Under the pieces are notes generated by a model. That model saw only the letters and a list, made by a program, of their open reading frames with translations. It did no database searches and had not been told where the DNA came from. Both the position numbers and the translations under genes were made by a program. Below are positions 53,002 to 63,610 of a stretch of 64,000 nucleotides of DNA, piece by piece; positions within the stretch are counted from its first letter, which is position 1; each line of letters opens with the position of its first letter. The stretch spans positions 17,347-81,346 of the forward strand of contig NZ_LN999827.1 in the NCBI RefSeq assembly GCF_001517625.2. The letters run 5' to 3'. This DNA comes from Clostridium sp. AT4. Lineage in GTDB: Bacteria > Bacillota > Clostridia > Lachnospirales > Lachnospiraceae.

Positions 53002-54432
53002 TTATCTCACATACGATATCTCCCAGCCTGCTGCCGGAAGCGCCGCCGTCTCTGCCTTTCTCATCTTATCCTCTGTCTGGATCCGCCCCTTTTCATCCGC
53101 CGTCCAGATCCTGTCTCCGATCTTAAAGGACGCATAGCCGGTTCCTTTCGGGGCAGCCGCCAGAAGGCCGTTATAATAAAGAAAGCCGTCCTTTTCTCCG
53201 TTTACCCCGGTTCCCTTTAAGGAGCCTGAGGTTTCTGCACAGAAGGCAAATGTTTTGCCGTTTTTATCCTTTACGGCTTCTGCTTTTCCTGTCAAAAGGA
53301 CGCCGTCCTTATCCGGATCAAACCAGGCCGTCTCGGTTTTCCCTCCTGAGGTCATGCGGATCAGCCCGCTCTGCTGTACCCCGTAGGAATCAAAGAAATA
53401 ATAGGCTCCATCCAGCTTTGTCACTGCATCCCAGATCTGCACGGCATCTGCTGATAAAAAAGCAGGAGTACCGTCATGCTGCAGATAGAAACGGCGTGTC
53501 ATATCTTCCTTTGTCTGTGCCGTCTCGGAAGCATTTTTAGTACGGCGGGCTTCTTTTGATAAGGCCTGCTCCCATTCCGGGCTGTCCCAGGGCCGTTCCT
53601 CTGTTTCAAGCCACTGGCTCTTAAGCATCCCTTCGTCTTTTCCGCCCAGATACACAAAACGGCTGATCCCTGTGCCGTCTCCAGGCTTTGCCTGTTCCCT
53701 TACGCAGCGCCATCCGGTCGCCATCACGCCGTTGGCATCAAAATAGTAACGATGGCCGTCAATCTCGCTTTCCTTATAGGAGCCCACCTCTGCCCGTCTG
53801 GCCTTTCCCGAAGAGTTAAAATAATACCACTGTCCTCCGGGTTCTCCGGGAGCCAGCGCTTTGGAAACAGAGCCTTCTGCCGGCCCCTTCTTCCCGTCGC
53901 TTTCCAGATAACGCCAGCCGATCTGGGTATATCCCTGGTTTTCATCTCCCAGATAATAGATATCCCCATTTTCATAATGCCAGCCTGTGCGCATCCGTCC
54001 CTGGCTGTCAAAGCTGTACCGGACATCTCCCAGTTTTTTCCAGTCATTCTTTTCTGCTTTTCCACTGGGGCCCAGATAGTACCAGCCTTTCGCCATCTGG
54101 GAGGAACCATCCTCATAGATCCATGTTTCCTTTTCCATGGCTCCTGTTTCATCTACGTGCCAGGTTCCCTGGATCCAGGCGTCTGCTGCGATCTCACCGT
54201 TTTCATCCAGGTAATAAGAGTTTCCGTCCCGGTGTTTCCACTGCTCCGTAACGATGCTGCCAGTCTCATCCACATAGCGCTCTGCTCCGTCCACCATCTG
54301 CCAGCCTTTTTCTGCTCCCAACGCTCCAAAGGGGAGGGCAGCTGCCAGAAGAAGGCCCGCTGCTGCTCCTAAAATAAAGCGATTCCGTCTGATATAGCAT
54401 CCTGTTCTTTTTACATTCGTTTCCTTCTTCAT
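53002..54432 (-). CDS. Secreted wall-binding protein with choline-binding-type repeats
   Basis: 476 residues. A signal peptide with about 20 hydrophobic residues (17-38, cleavage near ALGA) exports it. Nearly the whole mature protein is aromatic-Gly repeats of the cell-wall-binding type (GWYYLGPSGKAEKNDW, GWHYENGDIYYLGD, GQWYYFNSSG). No catalytic domain is visible, so it may be an adhesin or cell-wall-bound scaffold. ATG 54432 follows AGGAGG; an upstream GTG is less well placed. Confidence 0.85.
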   Translation of the reverse strand: MKKETNVKRTGCYIRRNRFILGAAAGLLLAAALPFGALGAEKGWQMVDGAERYVDETGSIVTEQWKHRDGNSYYLDENGEIAADAWIQGTWHVDETGAMEKETWIYEDGSSQMAKGWYYLGPSGKAEKNDWKKLGDVRYSFDSQGRMRTGWHYENGDIYYLGDENQGYTQIGWRYLESDGKKGPAEGSVSKALAPGEPGGQWYYFNSSGKARRAEVGSYKESEIDGHRYYFDANGVMATGWRCVREQAKPGDGTGISRFVYLGGKDEGMLKSQWLETEERPWDSPEWEQALSKEARRTKNASETAQTKEDMTRRFYLQHDGTPAFLSADAVQIWDAVTKLDGAYYFFDSYGVQQSGLIRMTSGGKTETAWFDPDKDGVLLTGKAEAVKDKNGKTFAFCAETSGSLKGTGVNGEKDGFLYYNGLLAAAPKGTGYASFKIGDRIWTADEKGRIQTEDKMRKAETAALPAAGWEISYVR

Positions 54433-54528
54433 AGCCGCCACCTCCTGATTATTCTTATCTTTATTTTATCAGAAAATGACACAAAATCCATGAATTTTTA
54501 CCGATTATAATCAGAAGATTTTATTAAT

Positions 54529-56079
54529 TCAACTGTTTTTTGCCAGTCTTCCGTAAATCTTTGCCAACCTGCGGCATTTTTCAACCAAGGTCTGATCCAC
54601 TTCTCCCGGAAGCAGCCTCCATTTCCAGTTTTTCCCTAATGTGGAAGGCTCATTGATCCGGGCTTCTGTGCCGAGGCCCAGATAATCCTGAATGGGGATC
54701 ACAGCCAGTCTAGCAGGGCTTTCCAGAGCCAGACGGATAAACTGCCAGTGAAGCTCCTTCTTTGGAACCCGGCGACTTCCCATGTACTCTCTGGCAAAGC
54801 TCCGGTTCTTTTTGCTCATGGAGTCAAACCAGCCTGCAAGCGTATCATTGTCGTGGGTTCCCGTATAAACTACACAGTTTTCCGTATAATTATGAGGAAG
54901 ATAGCTGCTTTCCTCTGAATCGTCAAAGGCAAACTCCAAAACCTTCATCCCCGGAAATCCTGTTTTCTCCAAAAGTTCATAGACCTCAGGGGTAAGAAAT
55001 CCCAGATCCTCTGCGATCACCGGAAGCTCATCCCCAAAGTGCGCCTCCAGCGCCTGAAACAGCGCCATTCCCGGCCCCTTTTCCCAGTGTCCGAACTCTG
55101 CTGTCGCATCGCCGTAGGGAATGGAATAATAGGCTTCAAAGCCTCTGAAATGGTCGACCCGCACTACGTCATACATCCGAAGGCTGTATTCCATCCGCCG
55201 GATCCACCATTCATAGCCGGTTTTCTCATGATATCCCCAATCATAAAGAGGATTTCCCCAAAGCTGCCCCGTCTCTGCAAAGGCATCCGGCGGACAGCCC
55301 GCTACTGCCTTTGGCAGATTTTCCTCATCAAACTGAAACAGCTCCGGATGGCACCAGCTGTCCGCGCCGTCAAAAGCTACATAGATGGGAATATCTCCGA
55401 TGATCCGGATCCCCTGTTTATTGGCATAATTTTTTAACGCTGTCCACTGCTCTTCAAATTTCATCTGCTGAAACTCATAAAACCCGATCTCATCGGTGAG
55501 AAGGCTGCCGTAGGCTTTCAGCGCCTCCGGCTCCCTAAGACGGATCCCGCGCTCCCAGAGATTCCAGCTTTTTGACTGGAAATGATCCTTCAAAGCCATA
55601 TAAAAGCAGTATTCCCTTGTTTCCGGCCCAAGAGTTTCAAGGGCCAGACCGTGAACCTGCTCCAGAACGCCGCACGTATTCTCTGCAGATTCTTTCCCCG
55701 CAGTCCCCTTCCGAGCCAGCCCATCCTTCCACCGATCATAGGCCTTTCTAAGCAGCGGAAACCGCTCCCTGTAGATCCGGTCATAGGAAATATACCGCCT
55801 GGAATCCCCAAAATCAGCCTTATCACACTCTTCCTTTGTCAAAAGGCCCTCCCGGATCAGTTGCTCCAGGTCGATAAAATACGGATTTCCTGCAAAAGCG
55901 GAAAAGGACTGGTAGGGCGAATCCCCATAGCCCGTAGGGCCAAAGGGAAGCACCTGCCAAAAGCCCTGTCCCGCCTGCTTTAAACGGTCAATCCATTCAT
56001 AGGCTTCCTTTGAAAAGGCTCCGATGCCATACCGTGAGGGCAGGCTTGCCACAGGAAGCAAAATTCCACATTCGCGCAT
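54529..56079 (-). CDS. malQ: 4-alpha-glucanotransferase (amylomaltase, GH77)
   Basis: 516 residues, transfers alpha-1,4-glucan segments; works with glycogen phosphorylase in the adjacent divergent gene on maltodextrin or glycogen. GH77 motifs: GILLPVASLPSRYGIG, DVVRVDHFRGF (nucleophile Asp), VIAEDLG (acid Glu), YTGTHDNDT. The ATG 56079 is behind AAGGGGG; a TTG at 56100 is the alternative. Confidence 0.94.
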   Translation of the reverse strand: MRECGILLPVASLPSRYGIGAFSKEAYEWIDRLKQAGQGFWQVLPFGPTGYGDSPYQSFSAFAGNPYFIDLEQLIREGLLTKEECDKADFGDSRRYISYDRIYRERFPLLRKAYDRWKDGLARKGTAGKESAENTCGVLEQVHGLALETLGPETREYCFYMALKDHFQSKSWNLWERGIRLREPEALKAYGSLLTDEIGFYEFQQMKFEEQWTALKNYANKQGIRIIGDIPIYVAFDGADSWCHPELFQFDEENLPKAVAGCPPDAFAETGQLWGNPLYDWGYHEKTGYEWWIRRMEYSLRMYDVVRVDHFRGFEAYYSIPYGDATAEFGHWEKGPGMALFQALEAHFGDELPVIAEDLGFLTPEVYELLEKTGFPGMKVLEFAFDDSEESSYLPHNYTENCVVYTGTHDNDTLAGWFDSMSKKNRSFAREYMGSRRVPKKELHWQFIRLALESPARLAVIPIQDYLGLGTEARINEPSTLGKNWKWRLLPGEVDQTLVEKCRRLAKIYGRLAKNS

Positions 56080-56108
56080 AAAATAACCCCCTTTTTTCAA
56101 TCCACATC

Positions 56109-56137
56109 ATTATACGGAAAAACGGAGACAAAATCAA
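56109..56137 (-). promoter_or_regulatory. Promoter of malQ
   Basis: TTGATT (56132-56137), 17-bp spacer, TATAAT (56109-56114) on the minus strand, about 30 bp before the start codon. Confidence 0.75.
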
Positions 56138-56156
56138 TCGCTTTGGACTGCCGGCC

Positions 56157-57035
56157 TTAAGACTCCCGATACTCCTTCGGGGTCATACCGTACTTTCTGC
56201 GGAACAGACGGTTAAAATAGGACAGATTATCAAAACCGCACCGGACTGCAATCTCCGTCACCGTGTCTCCCGTGGTTCTTAAAAATCCGCCTGCACGGGA
56301 AAGACGGTAATCGTTCAGATAGCTCACAAAGGGCTGTCCCGTATACTGCTTAAAATATTTCATAAAATGAGACTGGCTGTAAAAGCACATCCCGGCGGCC
56401 TGGCTGATATCAAACTCCTCTCCGTAATGCTCCTCAATGTATCCCAGCACCTGCTTAATCCGCTCCCTGGCCCGTCCGGGCCGTTTTTCCCACAGCGTCA
56501 GGCCGGACTGAAAGGCCAGATAAAGGAAGGTATAAAGCTGCCCCTTCACTGCCAGCTGATACCCGGTTCCCCTCTCCTCCGATACACAGTCCAGCGCCTG
56601 AATGCATCCTGCAAACGCCTCATATCCCTCCATTCCTCTCCGTTTAAAAAGCGGCTCCCTCACCTGCTCTCTGGCAAGAGGAAAAAGGAACCGTTCCGTA
56701 CAGAGGTCCTCCTCTGCCCCCATGAGAAGTGACAGGCTGAAAATGATATTTTCGTAATCCATTCTCTGATCCTCAAATCCGTAAATTGCATGAAGCTGGC
56801 CGGGAAAGACAGCCATCACATCCCCTTCCTCCACCTCATAAACCACCCGGTCTACAACCACGTTGCCCCGACCCTTTTTTATGGAAATGATCTCCATTTC
56901 CTCATGCCAGTGGAGAGCCACATTCTGAAAATCCCCCGGAATGGAACAGGGATAGATATTAAAAGGGAATTCGCGCAGTCCGTGCTTCTTGGTTTCATGG
57001 TACTTTTCCTGCCTTATCATATCGCCTTTTTCCAT
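56157..57035 (-). CDS. AraC-family regulator
   Basis: 292 residues: N-terminal cupin-like sensing domain (HWHEEMEIISIKKGRG, DVMAVFPGQLHA) and two C-terminal helix-turn-helix motifs (FDISQAAGMCFYSQSHFMKYF, VTEIAVRCGFDNLSYFNRLF). Stands between malQ (same strand) and glgP (divergent), so control of glucan use is likely. ATG 57035 is about eleven bases after GGAGG; a GTG at 57047 is possible. Confidence 0.92.
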   Translation of the reverse strand: MEKGDMIRQEKYHETKKHGLREFPFNIYPCSIPGDFQNVALHWHEEMEIISIKKGRGNVVVDRVVYEVEEGDVMAVFPGQLHAIYGFEDQRMDYENIIFSLSLLMGAEEDLCTERFLFPLAREQVREPLFKRRGMEGYEAFAGCIQALDCVSEERGTGYQLAVKGQLYTFLYLAFQSGLTLWEKRPGRARERIKQVLGYIEEHYGEEFDISQAAGMCFYSQSHFMKYFKQYTGQPFVSYLNDYRLSRAGGFLRTTGDTVTEIAVRCGFDNLSYFNRLFRRKYGMTPKEYRES

Positions 57036-57167
57036 GCTGCCTTCCACCTCCTTTTGATCGTATTGTACTATATTCTCCCATCATTCTGCAAGATTTTTTC
57101 CAAGCCACCTGATAGAATAACTGTAATATAAATAACTCCTGCACCGAGCAGAAAGGATGGATCTGAT

Positions 57168-59438
57168 ATGACAAAAAAAGAACTTGAAACAGCACTGTGC
57201 ACCGCCTGTCCCAAGGCGATCGCCGACTGTACGGATAAAGAACTCTATACAGCCCTTCTTGCCATTTCCCAGCAGGCCGCTGCAAAAAAGGAAGAAAACG
57301 CCGGAAAGAAAAAGCTGTACTATATCTCTGCTGAATTTCTCATCGGAAAGCTTCTTTCCAACAACCTGATCAATCTGGGCCTTTATGATGACGTAAAGAC
57401 GATTCTGGAAGAAAATGGCAAATCTCTGGCAACAGTCGAGGAAGCAGAACCGGAGCCATCCTTAGGAAACGGCGGCCTGGGACGTCTGGCAGCCTGCTTT
57501 CTGGACTCCATTGCCACTCTTGGCTTAAACGGTGACGGCATCGGGCTGAACTATCACTTCGGCCTTTTTAAGCAGCTCTTTAAGAATAATAAACAGGAGG
57601 AGGCTCCCAATCCCTGGATTGAAAACACCTCCTGGCTTACAAAAACCGGTGTGACCTATCAGGTTCCCTATAAAAATTTCACCCTTACCTCCCGCATGTA
57701 CGATATCGCGGTAACAGGCTATCACGGCCGTACCAATCATCTCCATTTATTTGATGTGGAATCCGTGGACGAATCCATTGTAGAGGACGGTATTTCCTTT
57801 GACAAAACGGATGTAGCCAAAAACCTGACTCTATTCCTCTACCCGGATGACAGCGACAGGGAGGGACGGATCCTTCGCATCTACCAGCAGTATTTCATGG
57901 TAAGCAACGCCGCAAGGCTGATCCTGGAAGAGGCTGCTGCAAAAGGCTCCAATCTCTATGATCTGCCCGACTATGCTGTCATCCAGATCAATGACACCCA
58001 TCCTACTATGGTAATCCCTGAGCTGATCCGCCTGCTGACCACAGAGCATGGCATGGAAATGGACGACGCCATTGAAATCGTCAGCCGCACCTGCGCCTAC
58101 ACCAACCACACTATCCTTGCTGAGGCCCTGGAAACCTGGCCCATGGAATTTTTCAAGGAGGCGGTGCCCCAGCTGATCCCCATTATGGAGGTGCTGGATG
58201 ACAAGGTACGCCGTAAATTTGACGATCCTTCCGTCTATATCATTGATAAGGACGACCAGGTTCACATGGCCCACATTGATATCCACTACGGCTTCAGCGT
58301 AAACGGAGTTGCCGCTCTGCACACCGATATTTTAAAGGAAACGGAGCTGAACCATTTTTACAAAATCTATCCTGAAAAATTTAATAACAAAACCAATGGG
58401 ATCACCTTCCGCCGCTGGCTCCTCCACTGCAATCCACAGCTCTCTGATTTTATCACCAGCTTTATCGGGGAAGGCTATAAAAGGGATGCAGATGAACTGA
58501 AAAAACTGGATCAGCCTGCCATTTCCTGCAATTTAAAGCACCTGTACCGCCTGCTTTCCATTAAGGATCAGAAAAAAGCAGAGCTGGCACAGTATTTAAA
58601 GGAAACACAGGGACTGGAAATCAATCCCAATTCCATCTTTGACATCCAGATCAAGCGCCTTCACGAGTACAAGCGCCAGCAGTTAAACGCCCTGTACCTG
58701 ATCCACAAATATCTGGAGATCAAAAAAGGCCATAAGCCCACTACTCCCATCACGGCCATCTTCGGTGCAAAGGCTGCGCCTGCCTATGTGATCGCCAAAG
58801 ACATTATCCATCTGATCCTCTGCCTGCAGCAGATCATAAAGGAGGATCCTGAGGTAAGCCCCTGCTTAAATGTAGTGATGGTAAATAATTACAACGTGAC
58901 TCTGGCAGAAAAGCTGATCCCGGCCTGCGATATCTCCGAACAGATCTCCCTGGCCTCCAAGGAAGCCAGCGGCACGGGAAATATGAAATTCATGCTGAAC
59001 GGAGCCGTCACCCTGGGAACGGACGACGGAGCCAATGTGGAGATCCACGAGCTGGTAGGCGACTCCAACATCTATATCTTCGGCGACTCCAGCGATACGG
59101 TCATCCGCCGCTATAAGAGAGGGGACTACCATTCCAGATCCTACTACGAAAACTCCCCTGCCTTAAAGGAGGCCGTAGACTTTATCATCAGTAAGAAAAT
59201 GCTTGCTGTGGGCGATAAGGAAAATCTGGAACGCCTTTACAATGAGCTTTTAAATAAGGACTGGTTCATGACCTTCCCTGATTTTGCTGCCTACTGCCGT
59301 ACCAAGGAAAAGGCCTTCTCGGACTATGAGGACCGGGCCTCCTGGGCGAAGAAAATGCTGGTAAATATCAGCCGGGCCGGATACTTCTCCTCAGACCGGA
59401 CCATTGAGGAGTATAACAGGGATATCTGGAAGCTGTAA
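57168..59438 (+). CDS. glgP: Glycogen/maltodextrin phosphorylase
   Basis: GT35 phosphorylase, 756 residues, releasing glucose-1-phosphate. The pyridoxal-phosphate Lys607 sits in [14 protein letters not shown]-terminal [16 protein letters not shown] is the family signature. Shorter than most phosphorylases (about 800 or more), mainly at the N-terminus. AAAGGATGG is before ATG 57168. The malQ and AraC-type genes across the divergent promoter region are probable partners. Confidence 0.94.
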   Translation: MTKKELETALCTACPKAIADCTDKELYTALLAISQQAAAKKEENAGKKKLYYISAEFLIGKLLSNNLINLGLYDDVKTILEENGKSLATVEEAEPEPSLGNGGLGRLAACFLDSIATLGLNGDGIGLNYHFGLFKQLFKNNKQEEAPNPWIENTSWLTKTGVTYQVPYKNFTLTSRMYDIAVTGYHGRTNHLHLFDVESVDESIVEDGISFDKTDVAKNLTLFLYPDDSDREGRILRIYQQYFMVSNAARLILEEAAAKGSNLYDLPDYAVIQINDTHPTMVIPELIRLLTTEHGMEMDDAIEIVSRTCAYTNHTILAEALETWPMEFFKEAVPQLIPIMEVLDDKVRRKFDDPSVYIIDKDDQVHMAHIDIHYGFSVNGVAALHTDILKETELNHFYKIYPEKFNNKTNGITFRRWLLHCNPQLSDFITSFIGEGYKRDADELKKLDQPAISCNLKHLYRLLSIKDQKKAELAQYLKETQGLEINPNSIFDIQIKRLHEYKRQQLNALYLIHKYLEIKKGHKPTTPITAIFGAKAAPAYVIAKDIIHLILCLQQIIKEDPEVSPCLNVVMVNNYNVTLAEKLIPACDISEQISLASKEASGTGNMKFMLNGAVTLGTDDGANVEIHELVGDSNIYIFGDSSDTVIRRYKRGDYHSRSYYENSPALKEAVDFIISKKMLAVGDKENLERLYNELLNKDWFMTFPDFAAYCRTKEKAFSDYEDRASWAKKMLVNISRAGYFSSDRTIEEYNRDIWKL

Positions 59439-59446
59439 ATAAAAAC

Positions 59447-59497
59447 GCCCCCTCACAGCCGGGGTTCCGATTCGTTCGGAGCCGGTTGGGAGGGGGC
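59447..59497. terminator. Terminator between glgP and the pseudogene
   Basis: Stem GCCCCCTC / GAGGGGGC with a large inner region containing a CCGGGGTTCCGA / TCGGAGCCGG arm; a T run follows on the minus strand. Confidence 0.6.
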
Positions 59498-59517
59498 AAA
59501 ACTAATCTCCATACACC

Positions 59518-60226
59518 TCATAATTCCCGCAGAAGCCCATACCGCCTTTCAAACATACCTTTATACTCCGGCAGCAGCCCAAAAATACCTTTCGGGATTT
59601 CGCTGATCTGATTCAGCCCAATCTTCTTTACTGCCTGAACTGCAGCCTCTTTCTGCGTCATTTTTTCCCCAAATACAGTCTGACAGTTTGCTCCATCCAA
59701 AGTATCATATGAATAAAATGCACGGTTAAAATCCATCAGCTTGTGAAGCTTCACAGGACGTATTCCCTGTCAAATAATCCATTATATTCATCATGTAATA
59801 ATTGTGGGAGTCTAATGACAAAATACATTTCTTTAAATCACGATCATGATTTAAGACATATATATTAAATGCCTCTGCCGATGCAATAGAAAATGCCTTT
59901 GATGTAATATTGTCGCTGATACTGCTGGCAAGAATTTCCCTGTTTACCGCATCCTCTCCTCCGTCTTTCAGCAACCTGAACCTATGGTCAGACCGCTGCC
60001 ATGCCTTAGGAAAACAACCATTGGTAGAAAGATCTCTTGCCAGATATTCATTCTGCACAGTATATTGTCTTCCTCTCAATGCAATATCCATAAAGGTATT
60101 GCTGAGATGATTATCATATAAATTGATCTCATCAAATTTAACCCTCTCGCCCTTATATCTGACCCAATATACATCTGTTAAAGACGCACAGCGGTATGAC
60201 AATGCGGCTCTTTCTACGGATAATCG
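59518..60226 (-). pseudogene. HipA-like kinase remnant
   Basis: Two frames read as one protein: 60226-59726 (…LSYRCASLTDVYW…STNGCFPKAWQ…NIMDYLTGNT) and, in another frame, 59760-59518 (RPVKLHKLMDFNRAF…). Related clostridial HipA-domain proteins continue GNTDRHWGN between the halves; here this catalytic-loop block is missing and the frame shifts at about 59760. The upstream end is also cut by a stop at 60229, without a proper start. Both halves would be inactive as a kinase. The family call is from memory of the motif pattern. Confidence 0.65.
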
Positions 60227-60323
60227 TCATTCTGGCATCGGTTGTATTTTACAAACAAATTCCATGGCAGCCGCAATCACTCCCAGCTTCTCTCAATCTT
60301 CTTTGTAATCGGATCTGCGCCCT

Positions 60324-62162
60324 TTACTCTACCGTAACAGATTTTGCCAGATTTCTCGGCTTATCTACATCCAGTCCTTTTGCCACACTGACGTAATATC
60401 CAAGCAGCTGAAGAGGGATCACTGCCAGACTGGCAAAAAAATGTTCATCGGTTCTGGGCACATATACCGCAAAATTTACCGCATCCTCTATATCATATTT
60501 TCCATAAGAAGTCAAGCCCATCAGATAGGCCCCCCGGCTTTTGCACTCGGCCATATTGGACAGCGTCTTTTCATAAAGCTGGCTCTGTGTGAGCACTCCG
60601 ATCACCAGCGTACCGTCCTCGATCAGGCTTATGGTTCCGTGCTTTAACTCCCCTGCCGCATAAGCCTCCGAATGAATATAGGAAATCTCCTTCAGCTTCA
60701 GGCTTCCCTCCAGGGAAACTGCGTAATCAATCCCTCTTCCAATAAAGAACGCATCCTTTGCCATTGCGTATTTCGATGCAAACCACTGGATCCGTTCCTT
60801 ATCCTCCAGGATTTTTTCCATCTTCCCAGGCAGAGACTGCAGCTCTGCGATCAGCGCTGCACACTTTTCCTCTGAAAGCTTTTTCCTCACCAGGGCAAAC
60901 TGGAGAGCCAGACAGTAAACGGCGATCAGCTGGGTGCTGTAGGCCTTTGTCGTTGCAACGGCAATCTCCGGCCCCGCCATGGTGTAAAACACATGGTCTG
61001 CCTCTCTGGCAATGGAAGAACCGATCACATTTACAATCGCAAGGGTCTTTACCCCATATTCCTTCGCTTCCCTGAGAGCGGCCAGACTGTCCGCCGTCTC
61101 TCCGGACTGGCTCACTACGATCACCAGCCCATTTTTATCCAGAAGAGGTTTTCTGTAACGGAATTCGGAAGCCACATCCACACGGACCGGGATCTCTGCC
61201 AGATCCTCCATCACATACTGAGCCACCACCCCCACATGATACGCAGAGCCGCAGGCCACAATATAAATCTGGGATATGGCGCAGATCTCTTCTTCTGTCA
61301 GCCCCATCTCCGTCAGATCCAGACGGCCGTTTTTCAAAACAGAATTCAGGGTATCTGAAACTGCTTTCGGCTGCTCATGGATCTCCTTCATCATGAAATG
61401 CTCAAAACCGCCCTTTTCAGCCGCTTCTGCATTCCATTCGATCTGCGTCATCTCCCTGGTTATCTCATCCCCATCCAGGTTATAAAAGGTAATCTGCCCT
61501 TCCTTCAGGCGGGCCATCTCCATATTTCCGATATAATATACATTTCTCGTATATTTTAAAATCGCAGGCACATCAGAAGCCACATAGCACTCGCCGTCCG
61601 TGACTCCCAGGATCATGGGGCTGTCCTTTCTGGCCACATAAATTTCTCCCGGATACTCCTTAAACATCACTGCCAGAGCATAGGATCCCCGAATCCGCAC
61701 CATAGAATGATTGATCGCATCAACGGGAGTTCCCTCATACTTTTTATAGTAATAGTCAATCAGCTTTACAGCGACCTCCGTATCGGTTGAAGAATAAAAG
61801 GTATATCCTTTTTTTACCAGCTTATCACGCAGCTCCTGATAATTCTCAATAATTCCGTTGTGGACGCCTACTACATTTCCATCATCCGAGCAGTGAGGAT
61901 GAGCGTTGGTTTCCGAAGGCTCTCCATGAGTCGCCCATCTGGTGTGTCCGATACCGCAGGTGCCCTTTAAGGCCTCTCCGTCATTCGTCTTCTCTGCCAG
62001 CGCCTTCAGACGCCCTTTTGCTTTTACGATCTGAACCGGGGCGTCTCCATCCCGGACAGCCAGACCTGCCGAATCATAGCCTCTGTATTCCAGTTTTGAT
62101 AATCCGTCCAGAAGGATCGGGGCCGCCTGATGATTTCCTATAAATCCAACGATTCCACACAT
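60324..62162 (-). CDS. glmS: Glutamine-fructose-6-phosphate aminotransferase
   Basis: 612 residues. Makes glucosamine-6-phosphate for murein. The N-terminal glutamine amidotransferase has Cys2 as nucleophile (MCGIVGFIG) and LEYRGYDSAG; two SIS isomerase domains follow, ending DVDKPRNLAKSVTVE. AAGGAG stands before ATG 62162. No glmS ribozyme precedes it: only 42 bp separate it from the VanZ-like gene. Confidence 0.97.
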   Translation of the reverse strand: MCGIVGFIGNHQAAPILLDGLSKLEYRGYDSAGLAVRDGDAPVQIVKAKGRLKALAEKTNDGEALKGTCGIGHTRWATHGEPSETNAHPHCSDDGNVVGVHNGIIENYQELRDKLVKKGYTFYSSTDTEVAVKLIDYYYKKYEGTPVDAINHSMVRIRGSYALAVMFKEYPGEIYVARKDSPMILGVTDGECYVASDVPAILKYTRNVYYIGNMEMARLKEGQITFYNLDGDEITREMTQIEWNAEAAEKGGFEHFMMKEIHEQPKAVSDTLNSVLKNGRLDLTEMGLTEEEICAISQIYIVACGSAYHVGVVAQYVMEDLAEIPVRVDVASEFRYRKPLLDKNGLVIVVSQSGETADSLAALREAKEYGVKTLAIVNVIGSSIAREADHVFYTMAGPEIAVATTKAYSTQLIAVYCLALQFALVRKKLSEEKCAALIAELQSLPGKMEKILEDKERIQWFASKYAMAKDAFFIGRGIDYAVSLEGSLKLKEISYIHSEAYAAGELKHGTISLIEDGTLVIGVLTQSQLYEKTLSNMAECKSRGAYLMGLTSYGKYDIEDAVNFAVYVPRTDEHFFASLAVIPLQLLGYYVSVAKGLDVDKPRNLAKSVTVE

Positions 62163-62204
62163 ATTTCTTTCTCCTTAATTGACACTGAAAAGCATCCTGA
62201 GCTT

Positions 62205-62834
62205 TCATTTTTTATGTTTTGACTGCCATTTGCATGCGCATATTTTAAACCTCAGCCTTCGTATTGTCAAATAGAAAGCTCCTCCTAATATTCCACCTGT
62301 CGTATTATAGAAAAGATCTGAAAACTGGAATGTTCCGCGTTTCAGTAACAGCTGCACTGTTTCAATGGTCAAAGACATGAAGAAACCGCTGAGTGCCAAA
62401 TACCGGAAAGATGATCCCGGCGAATACTTTTTCCACCGTTTTCTCAAAAGTATCCCCAAAAGAAACGTAAACGGGAAAAGAAGCATCACATTTTCAATCG
62501 CCTCTGTGGTAAGGTTTCCTTTTTCGGTATATAAGCCCCAGCCTCCAAATATCTTGTCTAACGGATCTTCCCAACGTTTCCTTGCAATCCAGGTACGAAA
62601 CAATACCATATATGTGTAAAAGATAAATATCGCAGTCCAAACGCCCTGATAAACCATACCGGAAACACCCGAAAAATTTTTTGACCTGTTTTTATGCAGA
62701 CTAAAAAACAGCCGGAGCACCATATAGCTTATAAATGCCAGAAAAGAAACAATACATGCCGATGGAAAGGATGCAGAAATTGTTGAGCAAATACTTTTTT
62801 CAATGCTTCGGTAAATACAGTATAGTTGATCCAT
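62205..62834 (-). CDS. VanZ-family membrane protein
   Basis: 209 residues, about four to five helices. VanZ signature FMSLTIETVQLLLKRGTFQFSDLFYNTTGG near the C-terminus. VanZ-like proteins affect lipid II-targeting antibiotics in some bacteria, but most are uncharacterised. AAGGGAG is before ATG 62834. It is immediately upstream of glmS on the same strand. Confidence 0.9.
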   Translation of the reverse strand: MDQLYCIYRSIEKSICSTISASFPSACIVSFLAFISYMVLRLFFSLHKNRSKNFSGVSGMVYQGVWTAIFIFYTYMVLFRTWIARKRWEDPLDKIFGGWGLYTEKGNLTTEAIENVMLLFPFTFLLGILLRKRWKKYSPGSSFRYLALSGFFMSLTIETVQLLLKRGTFQFSDLFYNTTGGILGGAFYLTIRRLRFKICACKWQSKHKK

Positions 62835-63200
62835 GTATGCTCCCTTGTAAAAATATTTCTGCTGAATTTCTTCTTTTTCTCATAAAATATACGCAGAACA
62901 GATTCAATATATCACAAGTCGGAAAATAAATCAGCCCTGTACACTCCTTTTTCTAACTTTTTTCTCCTTTGCTCGTCATCATCGTTCCTTTCCATGTGCA
63001 GTCTTTTCTACATTTATATTACAGAGTATGCGTGACGATTTGACTGCTACTTATCATGTAGCACATTTCATGTTTTGCTACATAGCAGGCAGCAAAATGG
63101 GCTAAGACCACACATTGTAGAGACGTTCGTCATGAGCACATGCGTTACGGTAGAGTGTCAACACCTGTAATATAGCCATATTATGATGGTGTATAAATAA
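62835..63200. other. Noncoding region before the IS element
   Basis: No gene found. It contains short inverted repeats (TGCTAC-N7-GTAGCA at about 63043) and a related TGCTACATAGCA. It may be an insertion hot spot or degenerate mobile DNA; composition looks more AT-rich than the neighbouring genes. Confidence 0.5.
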
Positions 63201-63268
63201 AGTTGACCCCCTATTCTCAAGGATTTTGATATATAATCATAATCAATACGAGAACAGGAGAAAAACCT

Positions 63269-63610
63269 ATGGCACAGAATCAAAAATCTTATGACAATGA
63301 ATTTAAAGCACAGGCGGTAAAGCTTGCCCAGGAAATCGGCGGTCATAAAGCTGCTCAGGAATTAGGGATTCCAAAGGGTACTATGTACACTTGAATAAAA
63401 GCCTTCAAAGAGGGGCGTCTCAGTGCAAATGAAGCAGTTCATACGCCCAAGAATGCTTTATCCCTCAACGATGAGCTTATTGAACTCAGAAAGCGTGTAA
63501 AAGAGCAGGATAAGGAAATTCGTCGCTTAAAAGAAGAAAACGAATTCCTTGAGCAAGCAAGTGCTTTTTTCGCAGCCAGCCGTCGGAAGTCAGCAAAAAA
63601 CAGAGATTAA
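63269..63610 (+). pseudogene. IS3-family orfA (transposase HTH), nonsense mutation
   Basis: 113 codons starting at ATG 63269 behind CAGGAG. The HTH (KLAQEIGGHKAAQELGIPKG) and a leucine-zipper-like C-terminus (ELIELRKRVKEQDKEIRRL) are intact, but codon 42 (63392-63394) is TGA where the family pattern MYTW-IKAF has Trp. A single G-to-A change explains it. The A-AAA-AAC heptamer for frameshifting is at 63595-63601. Could be a sequencing error. Confidence 0.75.

Noticed and set aside
62163..62204. glmS ribozyme upstream of glmS
   Set aside because: Only 42 bp separate glmS from the VanZ-like gene, too short for the ribozyme, and its AGCGCC start motif is not seen there.
63203..63237. Sigma-A promoter TTGACC...TATAAT before the IS orfA
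   Set aside because: The spacing is 23 bp, too long for a standard promoter; the TATAAT could still act with another -35.
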